Source of the DNA: Massilia sp. PAMC28688
GTDB lineage: Bacteria; Pseudomonadota; Gammaproteobacteria; Burkholderiales; Burkholderiaceae_D
NCBI RefSeq assembly: GCF_019443445.1
Contig: NZ_CP080378.1
Span: 4,774,001 to 4,838,000, forward strand
Length of the DNA: 64,000 nucleotides
Direction: 5' to 3'
The notes beneath the pieces were generated by a model, which was not told where the DNA came from, did no database searches, and saw nothing but the letters and a program-made list of their open reading frames with translations. The translations under genes and the position numbers were made by a program. How positions within the stretch are numbered: the stretch's first letter is position 1; the number at the start of each line of letters is the position of its first letter. Of the stretch, positions 7,793-17,252 are shown in pieces.

Positions 7793-9265
7793 CTACAGTC
7801 CCGTATTGGCCGCGATATAGGCCTTCATCTGCTCCACGTCGGGCGGCATGACGACGAATTTTTGCGGCAGCGACTCGATATTCTCGAAGCCGGGCGGCCG
7901 TGCGGCGTCCACGCCCAGCGCATCGAGTATGGTCTCGTTGAACTTTGCAGCCAGCGCGGTTTCGAGCACGATCATGGGAACGCCCGGCGCCACGTACTGG
8001 CGCGCCACCTTGATGCCGTCGGCCGTGTGGGTGTCGATGGTGATGTCATAGTCGTCGGCCACGTCGCGGATGGTGTCGAGGCGATCCTTGTGGGTCGATT
8101 TGCCCGATGCGAAACCGTATTCGGACACCAGCTTGAATTCGTCGCCGTCGCTGCCAGGCTTGCCGGACAGGTCGAAGCCGCCCTGGGTTTCCACCTTGTG
8201 GAACAGCTCGCGCACGCGGTCGCCGTCGCGCCCTACCAGGTCGTAAATGAAGCGCTCGAAGTTGGACGCCTTGGAAATATCCATCGACGGACTGCTGGTG
8301 TGGTAGGTCTCGGCGGACTTGCGCACGCGGTACACGCCGGTGCGGAAAAACTCGTCCAGCACATCGTTTTCGTTGGTGGCGGCAATCAGGCGGTCAATCG
8401 GCAGGCCCATCATGCGCGCGATGTGACCGGCGCAGATATTGCCGAAGTTCCCCGACGGGACCGTGAACGACACCTTTTGCGTGTTGTCGGTGGTGGCCGC
8501 GAGGTAGCCGCGGAAGTAGTACACCACCTGCGCCACCACGCGCGCCCAGTTGATGGAGTTGACGGTGCCGATCTTTTGCCGGCCCTTGAACGGCAAATCA
8601 TTGGAGACTGCCTTGACCAGGTCCTGGCAGTCATCGAACACGCCTTCAACGGCGATGTTGAAAATGTTCGGGTCCTGGAGGCTGAACATTTGCGCGCTCT
8701 GAAAAGCGCTCATCTTCTTGTGCGGCGAGAGCATGAAGACACGGATGCCCTTCTTGCCGCGCATGGCGTATTCGGCGGCACTGCCGGTGTCACCGGAGGT
8801 GGCGCCAAAGATATTGAGTTCGGCGTTGGACTTGGCCAGCGCGTACTCAAACAGGTTGCCAAGCAGCTGCATGGCCATGTCCTTGAAAGCGAGCGTGGGG
8901 CCGTTCGACAGCGCTTGCAGCATCAGCGTCTTGTCGCCATCCTGCTCCAGCACGCGCAGCGGCGTAATCTCCCCTGCATCCTCGCCGGCGCGCGCATTGC
9001 AGTACACGTCGCTGGTGTAGGTACGGGTGGTGAGCGCCATGAGGTCCGCATCCGGGATGTCGGTGGCGAACTTGCGCAGGATTTCATAGGCCAGGCTGGC
9101 GTACGACAGCTTGCGCCAGGCATTGAGCTCTTCGCCGGTCACCTGCGGATACTCGGCCGGCAGATACAGCCCACCGTCCGGGGCCAGGCCGCCGAGCAGG
9201 ATGTCGCAAAATTGTTGGGGAGCTGGCGCTGCGCCCTTGCCGGCGCGGGTGGAGACGTAATGCAT
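7793..9265 (-). CDS. thrC: Threonine synthase ThrC
   Basis: 490 residues, the long (class II) type of threonine synthase. It converts O-phosphohomoserine to threonine with PLP. The PLP lysine lies in NGPTLAFKDMAMQ; phosphate-binding Gly/Ser clusters include NIFGATSGDTGSAAEYAM and FTVPSGNFGNICAGHIARMMG. The start is the ATG at 9265 (MHYVSTRAGK), which matches family N-termini. In many betaproteobacteria hom lies just upstream; here a catabolic sdaA gene does, separated by about 160 bases, so thrC probably has its own promoter in that gap. Confidence 0.96.
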   Translation of the reverse strand: MHYVSTRAGKGAAPAPQQFCDILLGGLAPDGGLYLPAEYPQVTGEELNAWRKLSYASLAYEILRKFATDIPDADLMALTTRTYTSDVYCNARAGEDAGEITPLRVLEQDGDKTLMLQALSNGPTLAFKDMAMQLLGNLFEYALAKSNAELNIFGATSGDTGSAAEYAMRGKKGIRVFMLSPHKKMSAFQSAQMFSLQDPNIFNIAVEGVFDDCQDLVKAVSNDLPFKGRQKIGTVNSINWARVVAQVVYYFRGYLAATTDNTQKVSFTVPSGNFGNICAGHIARMMGLPIDRLIAATNENDVLDEFFRTGVYRVRKSAETYHTSSPSMDISKASNFERFIYDLVGRDGDRVRELFHKVETQGGFDLSGKPGSDGDEFKLVSEYGFASGKSTHKDRLDTIRDVADDYDITIDTHTADGIKVARQYVAPGVPMIVLETALAAKFNETILDALGVDAARPPGFENIESLPQKFVVMPPDVEQMKAYIAANTGL

Positions 9266-9385
9266 GGTGGAAGGGGTCCGTTATAAGCTGCGTCGATGAA
9301 AACTGCGCGCATACTGCGCTATCTGACGTTTATTATAGTGCGGACCGGATTGTCTCGCGTGAAACGGCGATTTTTCCGAATTATT

Positions 9386-9410
9386 CGCGGCCAGTCACTG
9401 CCGGCCGCGC
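9386..9410 (-). terminator. Possible sdaA terminator hairpin
   Basis: GCGGCC (9387-9392) and GGCCGC (9403-9408) form a perfect 6-bp GC stem with a 10-base loop just past the sdaA stop. No U-run follows on the minus strand, so it could be a weak terminator or only an attenuating hairpin. Confidence 0.35.
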
Positions 9411-9426
9411 AATCGCGCCTGAAACC

Positions 9427-10824
9427 TCAGCAGGCCGCGTGATTGACCGTGACCACGTGGATTGCCAGGCCGCCGAGCGAAGTCTCCTTGTACTTGACCT
9501 GCATGTCGGCCCCGGTCTGGCGCATCGTTTCGATCACTTCATCAAGGCTGACGAAGTGGGTGCCGTCCCCGCGCAGCGCCAGTGAGGCGGCCGTGATGGC
9601 CTTGATGGCGCCCATGCCGTTACGCTCGATGCAGGGAATCTGTACCAGGCCACCAATCGGGTCGCACGTCATGCCCAGGTGGTGCTCGATGCCGATTTCG
9701 GCCGCGTTTTCGATCTGTTCGTTGGAGCCGCCCAGGGCCGCCACCAGGCCCGCTGCCGCCATCGCGCACGCCACGCCCACTTCGCCCTGGCAGCCGATTT
9801 CGGCGCCCGAGATGGAGGCGTTCTTCTTGCACAGCATGCCGATGGCAGCTGCCGTGAGCATAAAGGCGCGCACGCCCGTGACCGGGTCGCTGGGACGGCA
9901 GTCTTCGGCGTAGTAGCGCAGCACGGCGGGAATGATGCCGGCCGCGCCGTTCGTTGGCGCAGTCACCACACGCCCGCCTGCCGCGTTTTCTTCATTGACC
10001 GCCATTGCATACAGGCTGACCTGGTGCATGGCATCGTGCGGCAGGTCGTTGGCGCGGTTGTCGCCATTGAGCACGTCCTGCGCCTGGGTCCAGAGCGCCG
10101 CGGCGCGGCGCTTGACATTGAGTCCGCCCGGCAGCTGGCCGGCAGTGACGAGGCCGTGGGCGATACAGTCGCGCATGACCTGCCAGATCTGGTCCAGGCC
10201 AGCGTCAAGTTCCGCTTCGCTCATGCGCATCAGTTCATTGGCGCGCATCATCTGGGGAATGGTTTTGCCGCTTGCCTTGCCATGGGCCAGCAGCTGGTCC
10301 ATGGTATCGAAGGCAAACGGGATCGGCGCCGAGCCGCCCGAGGCGCTCTGGCGCGCCTGCGATTCCCCCGCCGCGTGGATAAACCCTCCGCCGACCGAGT
10401 AAAAGATGCGCTCGATGACCGAGCCATCGGCCAGCTTGAGGGTAAAGCGCATGCCGTTGGGGTGCTCCGGCAGGGTCGAGGTCTTGTGCCACAACAGGCC
10501 GGTACGCGCCGTAAACGGCACTTCCTTCACGCCCAGCAGCTTGATGACGCCATCGAGTTCGACCTCGGCCAGGCGGTCTTCGACCGTATCCGGATTGATG
10601 CCCTGCGGTGTCTCGCCCATCAGGCCCAGGATGACTGCCTTGTCGGTGGCGTGGCCGACGCCGGTGAGGGCAAGCGAGCCGTAAAGCGCCGCTTCCACGC
10701 CGACGGCGTTGTCGAGCGGGCCGCATTCGACCAGGAACCGGCGCGCCGCCACCATCGGCCCCACCGTGTGGGAACTGGACGGACCAATGCCGATCTTGAA
10801 TAGGTCGAATACGCTCATGTCCAT
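9427..10824 (-). CDS. sdaA: L-serine ammonia-lyase SdaA, single-chain type
   Basis: 465 residues combining the beta and alpha domains. Seen: MSVFDLFKIGIGPSSSHTVG at the N-terminus (hydroxyl-amino-acid binding SSSHT) and in the alpha half the iron-sulfur cysteine motifs CKKNASISGAEIGCQGEVG and TCDPIGGLVQIPCIERNG. The enzyme uses a 4Fe-4S cluster to deaminate serine to pyruvate and ammonia. It is 42 bases downstream of the threonine dehydrogenase gene on the same strand, which suggests a threonine-glycine-serine degradation operon. The first ATG (10824) gives MDMSV; the second codon pair later is equally possible. Confidence 0.95.
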   Translation of the reverse strand: MDMSVFDLFKIGIGPSSSHTVGPMVAARRFLVECGPLDNAVGVEAALYGSLALTGVGHATDKAVILGLMGETPQGINPDTVEDRLAEVELDGVIKLLGVKEVPFTARTGLLWHKTSTLPEHPNGMRFTLKLADGSVIERIFYSVGGGFIHAAGESQARQSASGGSAPIPFAFDTMDQLLAHGKASGKTIPQMMRANELMRMSEAELDAGLDQIWQVMRDCIAHGLVTAGQLPGGLNVKRRAAALWTQAQDVLNGDNRANDLPHDAMHQVSLYAMAVNEENAAGGRVVTAPTNGAAGIIPAVLRYYAEDCRPSDPVTGVRAFMLTAAAIGMLCKKNASISGAEIGCQGEVGVACAMAAAGLVAALGGSNEQIENAAEIGIEHHLGMTCDPIGGLVQIPCIERNGMGAIKAITAASLALRGDGTHFVSLDEVIETMRQTGADMQVKYKETSLGGLAIHVVTVNHAAC

Positions 10825-10866
10825 CGTCTTGCCTCTTTCTGTTCTCGTGCGCCTTGTGAGCGCGTA

Positions 10867-11829
10867 TCAGGCAGCCTGGCTCAGGCCGACGTCGATGTTG
10901 TCGAGCATGTCGGTGACCAGCTGTTCGAGTCCGATCCGGGCTTTCCAGCCCCAGTCGCTTGCAGCTTTGCTGTCGTCCAGGCTTTGTGGCCAGGTATCGG
11001 CAATGGCCTGACGGCTGTCAGGGACGTAGCTGATCGTGAAGTCGGGCTGCACCACGGTGATCGCGGCCGCCAGTTCACGCGGTTTGAACGACAGACCCGC
11101 CACATTATATGCCGAACGAACCGCGATCTTGTCGGCCGGGGCGTCCATCAGTTCAATGGTTGCGCGAATGGCATCGGGCATGTAGATCATCGGCAGCGTG
11201 GTCTCGGGGCCGAGGAAGCACTCGTAGCGCGTGCCCTTGAGCGCGGCGTGGAAGATGGCGATGGCGTAGTCGGTGGTGCCGCCGCCAGGGGGCGACTTGT
11301 AGCTGATGATGCCGGGGTAGCGGATGCTGCGCACGTCCACGCCGTACTTGGTGAAGTAGTACTCGCACAGGCGCTCGCCGGCCAGCTTGCTGATGCCGTA
11401 GATCGTGGTCGGATCCATGACGGTGAACTGCGGCGTGTTCTGCGCCGGCGTGTTGGGGCCGAAGGCGGCAATCGAGGATGGCCAGAACACGCGCAGGGGC
11501 TTGCCCGCTTCGCCGCGCTCGCGCGCCACTTCCAGGATGTTGAGCAGGCCATCCATGTTCAGCTCCCACGCCTTGAGCGGGGCTTTTTCGCCGGTGGCGG
11601 ACAGCAGCGCGGCCAGCTGATAGACCTGGGTGATGCCTTCGTCGGCCACCAGTTGAGCCAGGCGGGTGCGATCGAGCACGTCGAGCTGGGTGTAGCGCGC
11701 AGCCTTGTAGACGTTGCTGGTGCCGATGTCGGAGGCGATGACGTTGTCCGCGCCGTGCTGCTCGGCCAGTGCGCCGACCAGCTCACTGCCGATCTGGCCG
11801 TTGGCGCCGATGATGAGGATGCGTTCCAT
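10867..11829 (-). CDS. tdh: SDR-type L-threonine 3-dehydrogenase
   Basis: 320 residues with an N-terminal Rossmann motif ILIIGANGQIGSELVGAL and the extended-SDR catalytic triad region: Ser/Thr in FWPSSIAAFGP and Tyr-Lys in TTIYGISKLAGE. The sequence follows the UDP-galactose-epimerase-like threonine dehydrogenases (for example PQFTVMDPTTIYGISK), which oxidise threonine to 2-amino-3-ketobutyrate with NAD+. The kbl gene directly upstream (34 bases) uses that product, which supports the assignment over a sugar epimerase. The name tdh is applied by function; the zinc-dependent MDR-type Tdh of E. coli is unrelated. Confidence 0.9.
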   Translation of the reverse strand: MERILIIGANGQIGSELVGALAEQHGADNVIASDIGTSNVYKAARYTQLDVLDRTRLAQLVADEGITQVYQLAALLSATGEKAPLKAWELNMDGLLNILEVARERGEAGKPLRVFWPSSIAAFGPNTPAQNTPQFTVMDPTTIYGISKLAGERLCEYYFTKYGVDVRSIRYPGIISYKSPPGGGTTDYAIAIFHAALKGTRYECFLGPETTLPMIYMPDAIRATIELMDAPADKIAVRSAYNVAGLSFKPRELAAAITVVQPDFTISYVPDSRQAIADTWPQSLDDSKAASDWGWKARIGLEQLVTDMLDNIDVGLSQAA

Positions 11830-11863
11830 GTGTTTTCCGTATTCTTGTGCGTCGCTGACGTGG

Positions 11864-13075
11864 TCAGTTCTTGAGGATGCCCAGCTCGCGCCCGGCCTGT
11901 TCGAATGCTTTCAGTACTGTCTCGAGCTGCTCGCGGGTGTGCGCGGCCGAGAGCTGCACGCGCACGCGCGCCTGGCCCATTGGCACCACCGGGTAGAAAA
12001 AGCCCGACAGCAGCACGCCCAGCTCATACATTCGGGCTGCGAACTTCTGTGCCACCGGCGCCTCGAACAGCATCACCGGCACTACCGGATGGGTGCCCGG
12101 CTTGATGGTAAAGCCGATGCGCTCGATCTCCCGGCGGAAGAACGCGGTATTGTCGTGCAGGCGGTCGCGCAGTTCCGTCGACTGGGAAATGCGCTCCAGT
12201 ACCGAGAGCGAAGCGCCCGCAATGGATGGCGCCAGCGTGTTGGAGAACAGGTAGGGACGCGACTTCTGGCGCAGCGTCTCGATCACTTCCTTGCGGGCGG
12301 CGGTAAAGCCGCCCATGGCGCCGCCCAGGGCCTTGCCCAGCGTGCCGGTGATGATGTCGATCCGGCCCATGACATTGTGGTGCTCGTGGGTGCCGCGCCC
12401 GGTCTTGCCCATGAAGCCGGAGGCGTGGCATTCGTCGATCATGACCAGCGCGCCGTATTTGTCCGCCAGGTCGCAGATCTTGTCGAGCTGCGCGATGGTG
12501 CCGTCCATGGAGAACACGCCATCGGTGACGATGACCTTGTGGCGCTTGCCGGCATCCACGGCGGCCTTGAGCTGCACTTCGAGGTCGGCCATGTCGTTGT
12601 GCAGGTAGCGATAGCGCCCTGCCTTGCACAGGCGGATGCCGTCGATGATGGAGGCGTGATTGAGCGCGTCCGAAATGATGGCATCGTTCTCGTCAAACAG
12701 CGGCTCGAACACACCGCCGTTGGCGTCGAACGCGGCGGCGTACAGGATCGTGTCTTCGGTTCCCAGAAATTGCGAGAGCGCCTTTTCCAGTTCCTTGTGC
12801 ACGGTCTGGGTACCGCAGATGAAACGCACCGACGACAGGCCGTAGCCATATTTTTCCGTCGCCTCGATCGACGCCTGCTGCGTCTGCAGGTCGCCGGACA
12901 GGCCGAGGTAATTGTTGGCGCACATATTGATGAGCGTGCGGCCATCTTCTGCCACCACTTCGGCGCCCTGGCGCGAGGCGATCACGCGCTCCGGCTTGTA
13001 CAGCCCCTGCTCGCGCAGCGTGTCCAGCTTGTCCTGCAGACCACTGAAAAACGCATTCTTGGCTTGTTCGCTCAT
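11864..13075 (-). CDS. kbl: Glycine C-acetyltransferase (2-amino-3-ketobutyrate CoA ligase) Kbl
   Basis: 403 residues of the alpha-oxoamine synthase family. It cleaves 2-amino-3-ketobutyrate with CoA into glycine and acetyl-CoA using PLP. Motifs: NNYLGLS near residue 55, MIDECHASGFMGKTGRGT, and the PLP lysine in ITGTLGKALGGAMGG. I chose the ATG at 13075 (MSEQAKNAFF) because a GGGGGAT ribosome site precedes it; the frame stays open to 13117. It is the first gene of the kbl-tdh-sdaA set, and the XRE-cupin regulator is divergently placed across 179 bases. Confidence 0.96.
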   Translation of the reverse strand: MSEQAKNAFFSGLQDKLDTLREQGLYKPERVIASRQGAEVVAEDGRTLINMCANNYLGLSGDLQTQQASIEATEKYGYGLSSVRFICGTQTVHKELEKALSQFLGTEDTILYAAAFDANGGVFEPLFDENDAIISDALNHASIIDGIRLCKAGRYRYLHNDMADLEVQLKAAVDAGKRHKVIVTDGVFSMDGTIAQLDKICDLADKYGALVMIDECHASGFMGKTGRGTHEHHNVMGRIDIITGTLGKALGGAMGGFTAARKEVIETLRQKSRPYLFSNTLAPSIAGASLSVLERISQSTELRDRLHDNTAFFRREIERIGFTIKPGTHPVVPVMLFEAPVAQKFAARMYELGVLLSGFFYPVVPMGQARVRVQLSAAHTREQLETVLKAFEQAGRELGILKN

Positions 13076-13254
13076 TTTTATCCCCCGTGGTGACGCCGGC
13101 TTGACCGACTGTTGCACTATGCTGTACCGTGATCGCTCGATGCTGCTAATTCCTGCATATCGAACTTAAATTCAATATAATGGATATTACCCAAGGCTGT
13201 TGAACTTGGCAAGCATGACGTTGGCTTAATTTCGATCAACTTTACTGAAATATC

Positions 13255-13830
13255 ATGAACACAGCCCTGTCCACCAATTCTCCTCCAGAAGTCGGCGCCA
13301 CGCTGCAAAGGCTGCGCCTGGCGCGCGGGCTGACGCTGGAAGACCTGTCGCGCATTGCAGGGGTGTCGAAATCGATGTTATCCCAGATCGAAAGGGAGAA
13401 GGCAAACCCGACGATCGCCATCACGTGGCGCCTGGCCAACGCGCTGGGCGTGGCCATCGGCGAATTGCTGTCGTCGGAGACGCGGGTGGCGGAAACGATC
13501 CGGGTGCTGGAGGCGCACGAGACCCCTACCCTGCCAGGCGCCCATGCCGGCTACACCCTGCGCATCCTGGGGCCGATGGAAATGGCCGGCAAATACGAAT
13601 GGTATGAACTGACGCTGGCGCCAGGCGGCGAACTGGCCTCGCAGGCGCACGATCCCGGCACCAGCGAGCACATGACCGTGATCCAGGGCGCCATCGAGGT
13701 GGAAGTGGGCATGGAAAAGAAAAAACTCAAGCTGGGCGCCACGGCGCGCTACCCGGCCGACCAGAACCATGTGCTGCGCAACATCGGCAAGACCGAGGCC
13801 AGGGCCCTGCTGGTGGTGGTACACCGCTAG
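13255..13830 (+). CDS. XRE-cupin transcriptional regulator
   Basis: 191 residues. N-terminal HTH (VGATLQRLRLARGLTLEDLS, then SKSMLSQIEREKANPTIAITWRLA) followed by a C-terminal cupin barrel (residues about 110-190, e.g. LAPGGELASQAHDPGTSEHMTVIQG). This architecture (SutR/PuuR class) controls amino acid or polyamine catabolism. Its divergent position to kbl-tdh-sdaA suggests it regulates threonine breakdown and itself. A TATAAT at 13176-13181 about 74 bases upstream may be its -10; no good -35 is seen. Its 3' end overlaps the convergent ceramidase-like gene by 4 bases. Confidence 0.85.
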   Translation: MNTALSTNSPPEVGATLQRLRLARGLTLEDLSRIAGVSKSMLSQIEREKANPTIAITWRLANALGVAIGELLSSETRVAETIRVLEAHETPTLPGAHAGYTLRILGPMEMAGKYEWYELTLAPGGELASQAHDPGTSEHMTVIQGAIEVEVGMEKKKLKLGATARYPADQNHVLRNIGKTEARALLVVVHR

Positions 13831-14564
13831 GCGCGGCTGCGGCGCGCGAACTGGCGTGCCAGGACAAAGGCTGCCAGCGTGGCCAGCACATGCTTGATGG
13901 TGTGCCCGCTCATCACATCGAGCGCGTCGAGCACGGCGTGGTCGGCCACCTCGAACAGCTTGGCCCACACGTACAGCACAATGGCGATGAAAAAGGCGGT
14001 GCGCTGGGCCATGGGCGCGCGCGCCTGCCACTGCAGCACGGGAATCAAGACCAGCGGCGCGCCCTGGATCAGCAGGTAGTAGCGCAAGTCGCCCGTCCAC
14101 GACCACCACAGCACACTGCCGATGCCAAAGGCGACCAGCGCCGGCAAGGCCATCGCGGCCGCGGCGCCGCGACAGGCGTCGCGCATGGTGGCGGCCAGCA
14201 GTGCGGCGCAGGCAACGGCGATCGGCATCCGGTCCCACAGCAAGCGCGCATCGTCGGGCGCCAGGTGATACCAGCCGGAGCCGATGGCCGTCAGGCCGAT
14301 GGCCGCGAAAAACACCGCGTACGCGGGGCGGGCGGGATCGGCTGCCGAACCGCGGCGCAGGGCCACCAATCCATAGGCCGCCACCAGCAGGAAGCCGAAA
14401 TTGGACAGTACATCGGCACCCCGCGCGATCCCGAACAGCGCGCGCTGGTCGGCAAAGGCATGGTAGTCGTGCGGCTGGGCGATGGGGCCGGACAGGACCA
14501 GCGCCGCCATGAGCGCCAGGGCGACGAAAGGCGCCACGCGGGGCCGTGCTTGGGTAGAGTTCAT
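13827..14564 (-). CDS. Ceramidase-like (alkaline phytoceramidase family) membrane protein
   Basis: 245 residues with about seven hydrophobic segments. The conserved pattern of the family is visible: ADVLSNFGFLLVAAYG near residue 50, GSGWYHLAPDD around residue 95, DRMPIAVACAAL around residue 110, and a C-terminal SGHTIKHVLATLAAFVLA. Members are seven-helix hydrolases of the CREST superfamily with Ser/His/Asp zinc site residues; the S, H, D and paired His here fit. Bacterial substrates are not established. Start chosen at ATG 14564 with a GAAGAG stretch upstream; the frame extends to 14618. Confidence 0.75.
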   Translation of the reverse strand: MNSTQARPRVAPFVALALMAALVLSGPIAQPHDYHAFADQRALFGIARGADVLSNFGFLLVAAYGLVALRRGSAADPARPAYAVFFAAIGLTAIGSGWYHLAPDDARLLWDRMPIAVACAALLAATMRDACRGAAAAMALPALVAFGIGSVLWWSWTGDLRYYLLIQGAPLVLIPVLQWQARAPMAQRTAFFIAIVLYVWAKLFEVADHAVLDALDVMSGHTIKHVLATLAAFVLARQFARRSRA

Positions 14565-14699
14565 AGCAGTCTCTTCGTGAAAGGGAGCCCAGTGTGCCCC
14601 CGCCAGGCGCCAGATCAAATCACCCTGCCTCTGGTGCCTTAAACGGCCACCTCACGTACCGGATTGTAATACCCACCGGGCCGGCCAGCGCGCGCCAAT

Positions 14700-14723
14700 G
14701 AAAACGCCGCCTCGTGGGCGGCG
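14700..14723 (-). terminator. Rho-independent terminator of the prolyl oligopeptidase gene
   Basis: On the minus strand CGCCGCC, a short loop and GGCGGCG are followed by TTTTC, 20 bases past the stop of the gene that ends at 14743. Confidence 0.75.
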
Positions 14724-14742
14724 CTGGAACACTGGTGACTGC

Positions 14743-16908
14743 TTACTTGCTCGCTACCTTGGCCGGCTGGCTCATCCCCAGCGCGCGGCTCAGGAAACCC
14801 CAGCGGTCTGCCGCCTCTTCGATCACCTTGGCTGTCGGCTTGCCGGCACCGTGGCCAGCCTTGACGTCGATGCGGATCAGGATCGGCGCGCCACCCGCTG
14901 CCTGGGCTGCCTGGGCAGCGGCGGCAAACTTGAAGCTGTGCGCAGGCACCACGCGGTCATCATGATCGGCGGTGGTGATCATGGTGGCCGGATAGCAGGA
15001 ACCCTTCTTCAGGTTATGCAGTGGCGAGTACTTGACGAGCGCCTTGAACTCTTCCGGATTGTCGGCCGAACCGTAGTCGGAGGTCCATGCCCAGCCGATG
15101 GTAAATTTGTGGAAGCGCAGCATATCGAGCACGCCCACCTGGGGAATGGCCGCGCCGAACAGTTCCGGACGCTGGGTCATGGCCGCACCCACCAGCAGGC
15201 CGCCATTGCTGCCGCCGCCGATGGCAAGCTTGGACGGCGAGGTCACCTTGTTGGCCACCAGCCATTCGGCCGCGCCAATAAAGTCGTCGAACACGTTTTG
15301 CTTTTGCAGCTTGGTGCCTGCAGCGTGCCACGCTTCGCCGTATTCGCCGCCGCCGCGCAGGTTGGCCACCACGTAGACGCCGCCCATCTCCATCCACGCC
15401 ACGTTGGCGGTCGAAAAGCCAGGGGTCAGCGAGACATTGAAGCCGCCGTAGCCATACAGGTAGGTCGGGTTGGAGCCGTCCATCTTGATGCCCTTCTTGG
15501 ACACGATGAACATTGGCACCCTGGTACCGTCACGGCTGGTGTAGAACTGCTGGCGCGTCTCGTACTGGGATGGATCGAAGTCCACCTTCGGCTTGCGGAA
15601 CACGGTGCTGGCGCCGGTTTTCAGGTCGAGGCGATAGATCGTGGTCGGAGTGGTAAAGCTGGTGTACGAATAAAAGGTTTCGCGGTCATCGCGCTTGCCG
15701 TAAAAGCCGCCGGCCGAACCGATGCCGGGCAGTTTCACCTCCCGTACCATCTTGCCCTTCAAGTCGAACACCTTGACCATGCTGCGCGCATCGGCCAGGT
15801 ACTCGGCCACGAACTGGTTGTTGAGCAGGCTGACATTGGCCAGCGTCTGGGCCGATTCCGGAATGATCTGCTTCCAGTTCGCTTCTGCAGGCTTGCGGGT
15901 GTCAATCGCCACCACGCGCGAGCGGGCAGCCTTGCGGTCGGTCTTGAAGTAGAAAACGGGACCGTCATTGTCGATGAAGTCGTAGGCCGCCTCGAACTGG
16001 TCGATCAGCGGCAAGACCTTGGCGTCCGGCTTGGTCAGGTCTTTATAGAATATGCGGTACTTGGGGGCGGTGCCCTTGGTGGCCGTAATGAGCAGGTACT
16101 TGCCGTCGTCCGTCACCTTGGCGCTAAAGCCCCATTCCTTTTCGTCCGGACGGTCATACACCAGCGTGTCGGCGCTTTGCGGGGTGCCGATCTTGTGATA
16201 GAAGACCTTCTGGAAATAGGTCACGCCCGAGAGCTTTTCCGATTCCTTCGGTTCGTCGTAGCGGCTGTAGAAGAAGCCCTTGCCGTCCGGGGTCCAGGAC
16301 GTGCCTGAGAACTTGACCCACTTGATGTGGTCTTCCAGGTCCTTGCCGGTATCGATGTCGCGCACCTTCCATTCGTTCCAGTCGGAGCCGGAAGCTGCGG
16401 TGCCATAGGCCAGGTATTTGCCGTCCGGGCTGACGGAGGTGCCCGACAGGGCCACGGTGCCGTCGGCGGCCAGGGTGTTCGGGTCGAGCAGCACGCGCGG
16501 CGTGTCCGACAGCGACTTCATGGTGTACAGGACCGACTGGTTCTGCAGGCCGTCGTTGCGGCTGTAGAAATAGCGGCCGCTTTCCTTGTATGGCACGCCG
16601 TAGCGCTCGAAATTCCACAGCTTGGTCAGGCGCGCCTTGATCGCTTCGCGCTCGGGGATCTGGCCCAGGTAGCTCTGGGTGACCTTGTTCTGGGCCTCGA
16701 CCCAGGCCTGGGTTTCGGCGCTGTTGGCGTCTTCCAGCCAGCGGTACGGGTCGGCGATGCTGGTGCCGTGATAGACATCCTGCTGCGCCACGGTCTTGGT
16801 GACCGGGTAGGTCAGTTCGGGGCCGGTGGCGGGACAGGTTTGCGCCATCGCGTTCGCGCCAAGCGCGGCGAGCAGGCTGGCAACCAGGGGGACGAGCTTC
16901 ATCTGCAT
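14743..16908 (-). CDS. Secreted prolyl oligopeptidase family serine peptidase (S9A)
   Basis: 721 residues, beginning with a signal peptide (MQMKLVPLVASLLAALGANAMAQ). The N-terminal part (about residues 30-440) is the seven-bladed propeller; the C-terminal part is the alpha/beta-hydrolase catalytic domain. Catalytic triad candidates are Ser567 in GGGSNGGLLVG, Asp651 in TTADHDDRVVP and His686 in KAGHGAG. The motif YRWLEDANSAETQAWVEAQN is typical of S9A prolyl endopeptidases, which cut after proline in short peptides; this one should act in the periplasm. The frame is open far upstream, but the signal peptide fixes the start at 16908 (or 16902). An AGGAG site precedes it. Confidence 0.93.
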   Translation of the reverse strand: MQMKLVPLVASLLAALGANAMAQTCPATGPELTYPVTKTVAQQDVYHGTSIADPYRWLEDANSAETQAWVEAQNKVTQSYLGQIPEREAIKARLTKLWNFERYGVPYKESGRYFYSRNDGLQNQSVLYTMKSLSDTPRVLLDPNTLAADGTVALSGTSVSPDGKYLAYGTAASGSDWNEWKVRDIDTGKDLEDHIKWVKFSGTSWTPDGKGFFYSRYDEPKESEKLSGVTYFQKVFYHKIGTPQSADTLVYDRPDEKEWGFSAKVTDDGKYLLITATKGTAPKYRIFYKDLTKPDAKVLPLIDQFEAAYDFIDNDGPVFYFKTDRKAARSRVVAIDTRKPAEANWKQIIPESAQTLANVSLLNNQFVAEYLADARSMVKVFDLKGKMVREVKLPGIGSAGGFYGKRDDRETFYSYTSFTTPTTIYRLDLKTGASTVFRKPKVDFDPSQYETRQQFYTSRDGTRVPMFIVSKKGIKMDGSNPTYLYGYGGFNVSLTPGFSTANVAWMEMGGVYVVANLRGGGEYGEAWHAAGTKLQKQNVFDDFIGAAEWLVANKVTSPSKLAIGGGSNGGLLVGAAMTQRPELFGAAIPQVGVLDMLRFHKFTIGWAWTSDYGSADNPEEFKALVKYSPLHNLKKGSCYPATMITTADHDDRVVPAHSFKFAAAAQAAQAAGGAPILIRIDVKAGHGAGKPTAKVIEEAADRWGFLSRALGMSQPAKVASK

Positions 16909-17252
16909 AGGAGTTTTTCCGTCTTTGTCTGTAAACAATCGAGGACGGCAGCCGGATCGCGGCGTGCCGGTGCTGGCAAGATGCCGAGCCAGATGATAGC
17001 GTGAATCGGCCCCAGCGGCCAGCAGGGCTACGCCGGGGCGGACCCGGTATTGACAGGAAGGGTGATGCGGGTGCCGCTCTGGCTCACGCAGACCAGGGGC
17101 AGAATTTCTGCGCTGCCCGATCCCGCTGGTTTTCGGGACGGCTGGCCCGGCGGCGAGCCCGCGCTGCAGTTTCATCGGGCGGCGCAGAAGAAGGCTCCTT
17201 GCGCCTGACAGCCTGCTGCGGCCCGTGAAGGATAGTTCCGAAAGAAATTTGC
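16909..17252 (-). other. Intergenic region between Sel1 gene and peptidase gene
   Basis: 344 bases with no convincing gene. A minus-strand TATCAT (16993-16998) could be a -10 for the peptidase gene; no good -35 or terminator is seen. Confidence 0.4.
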
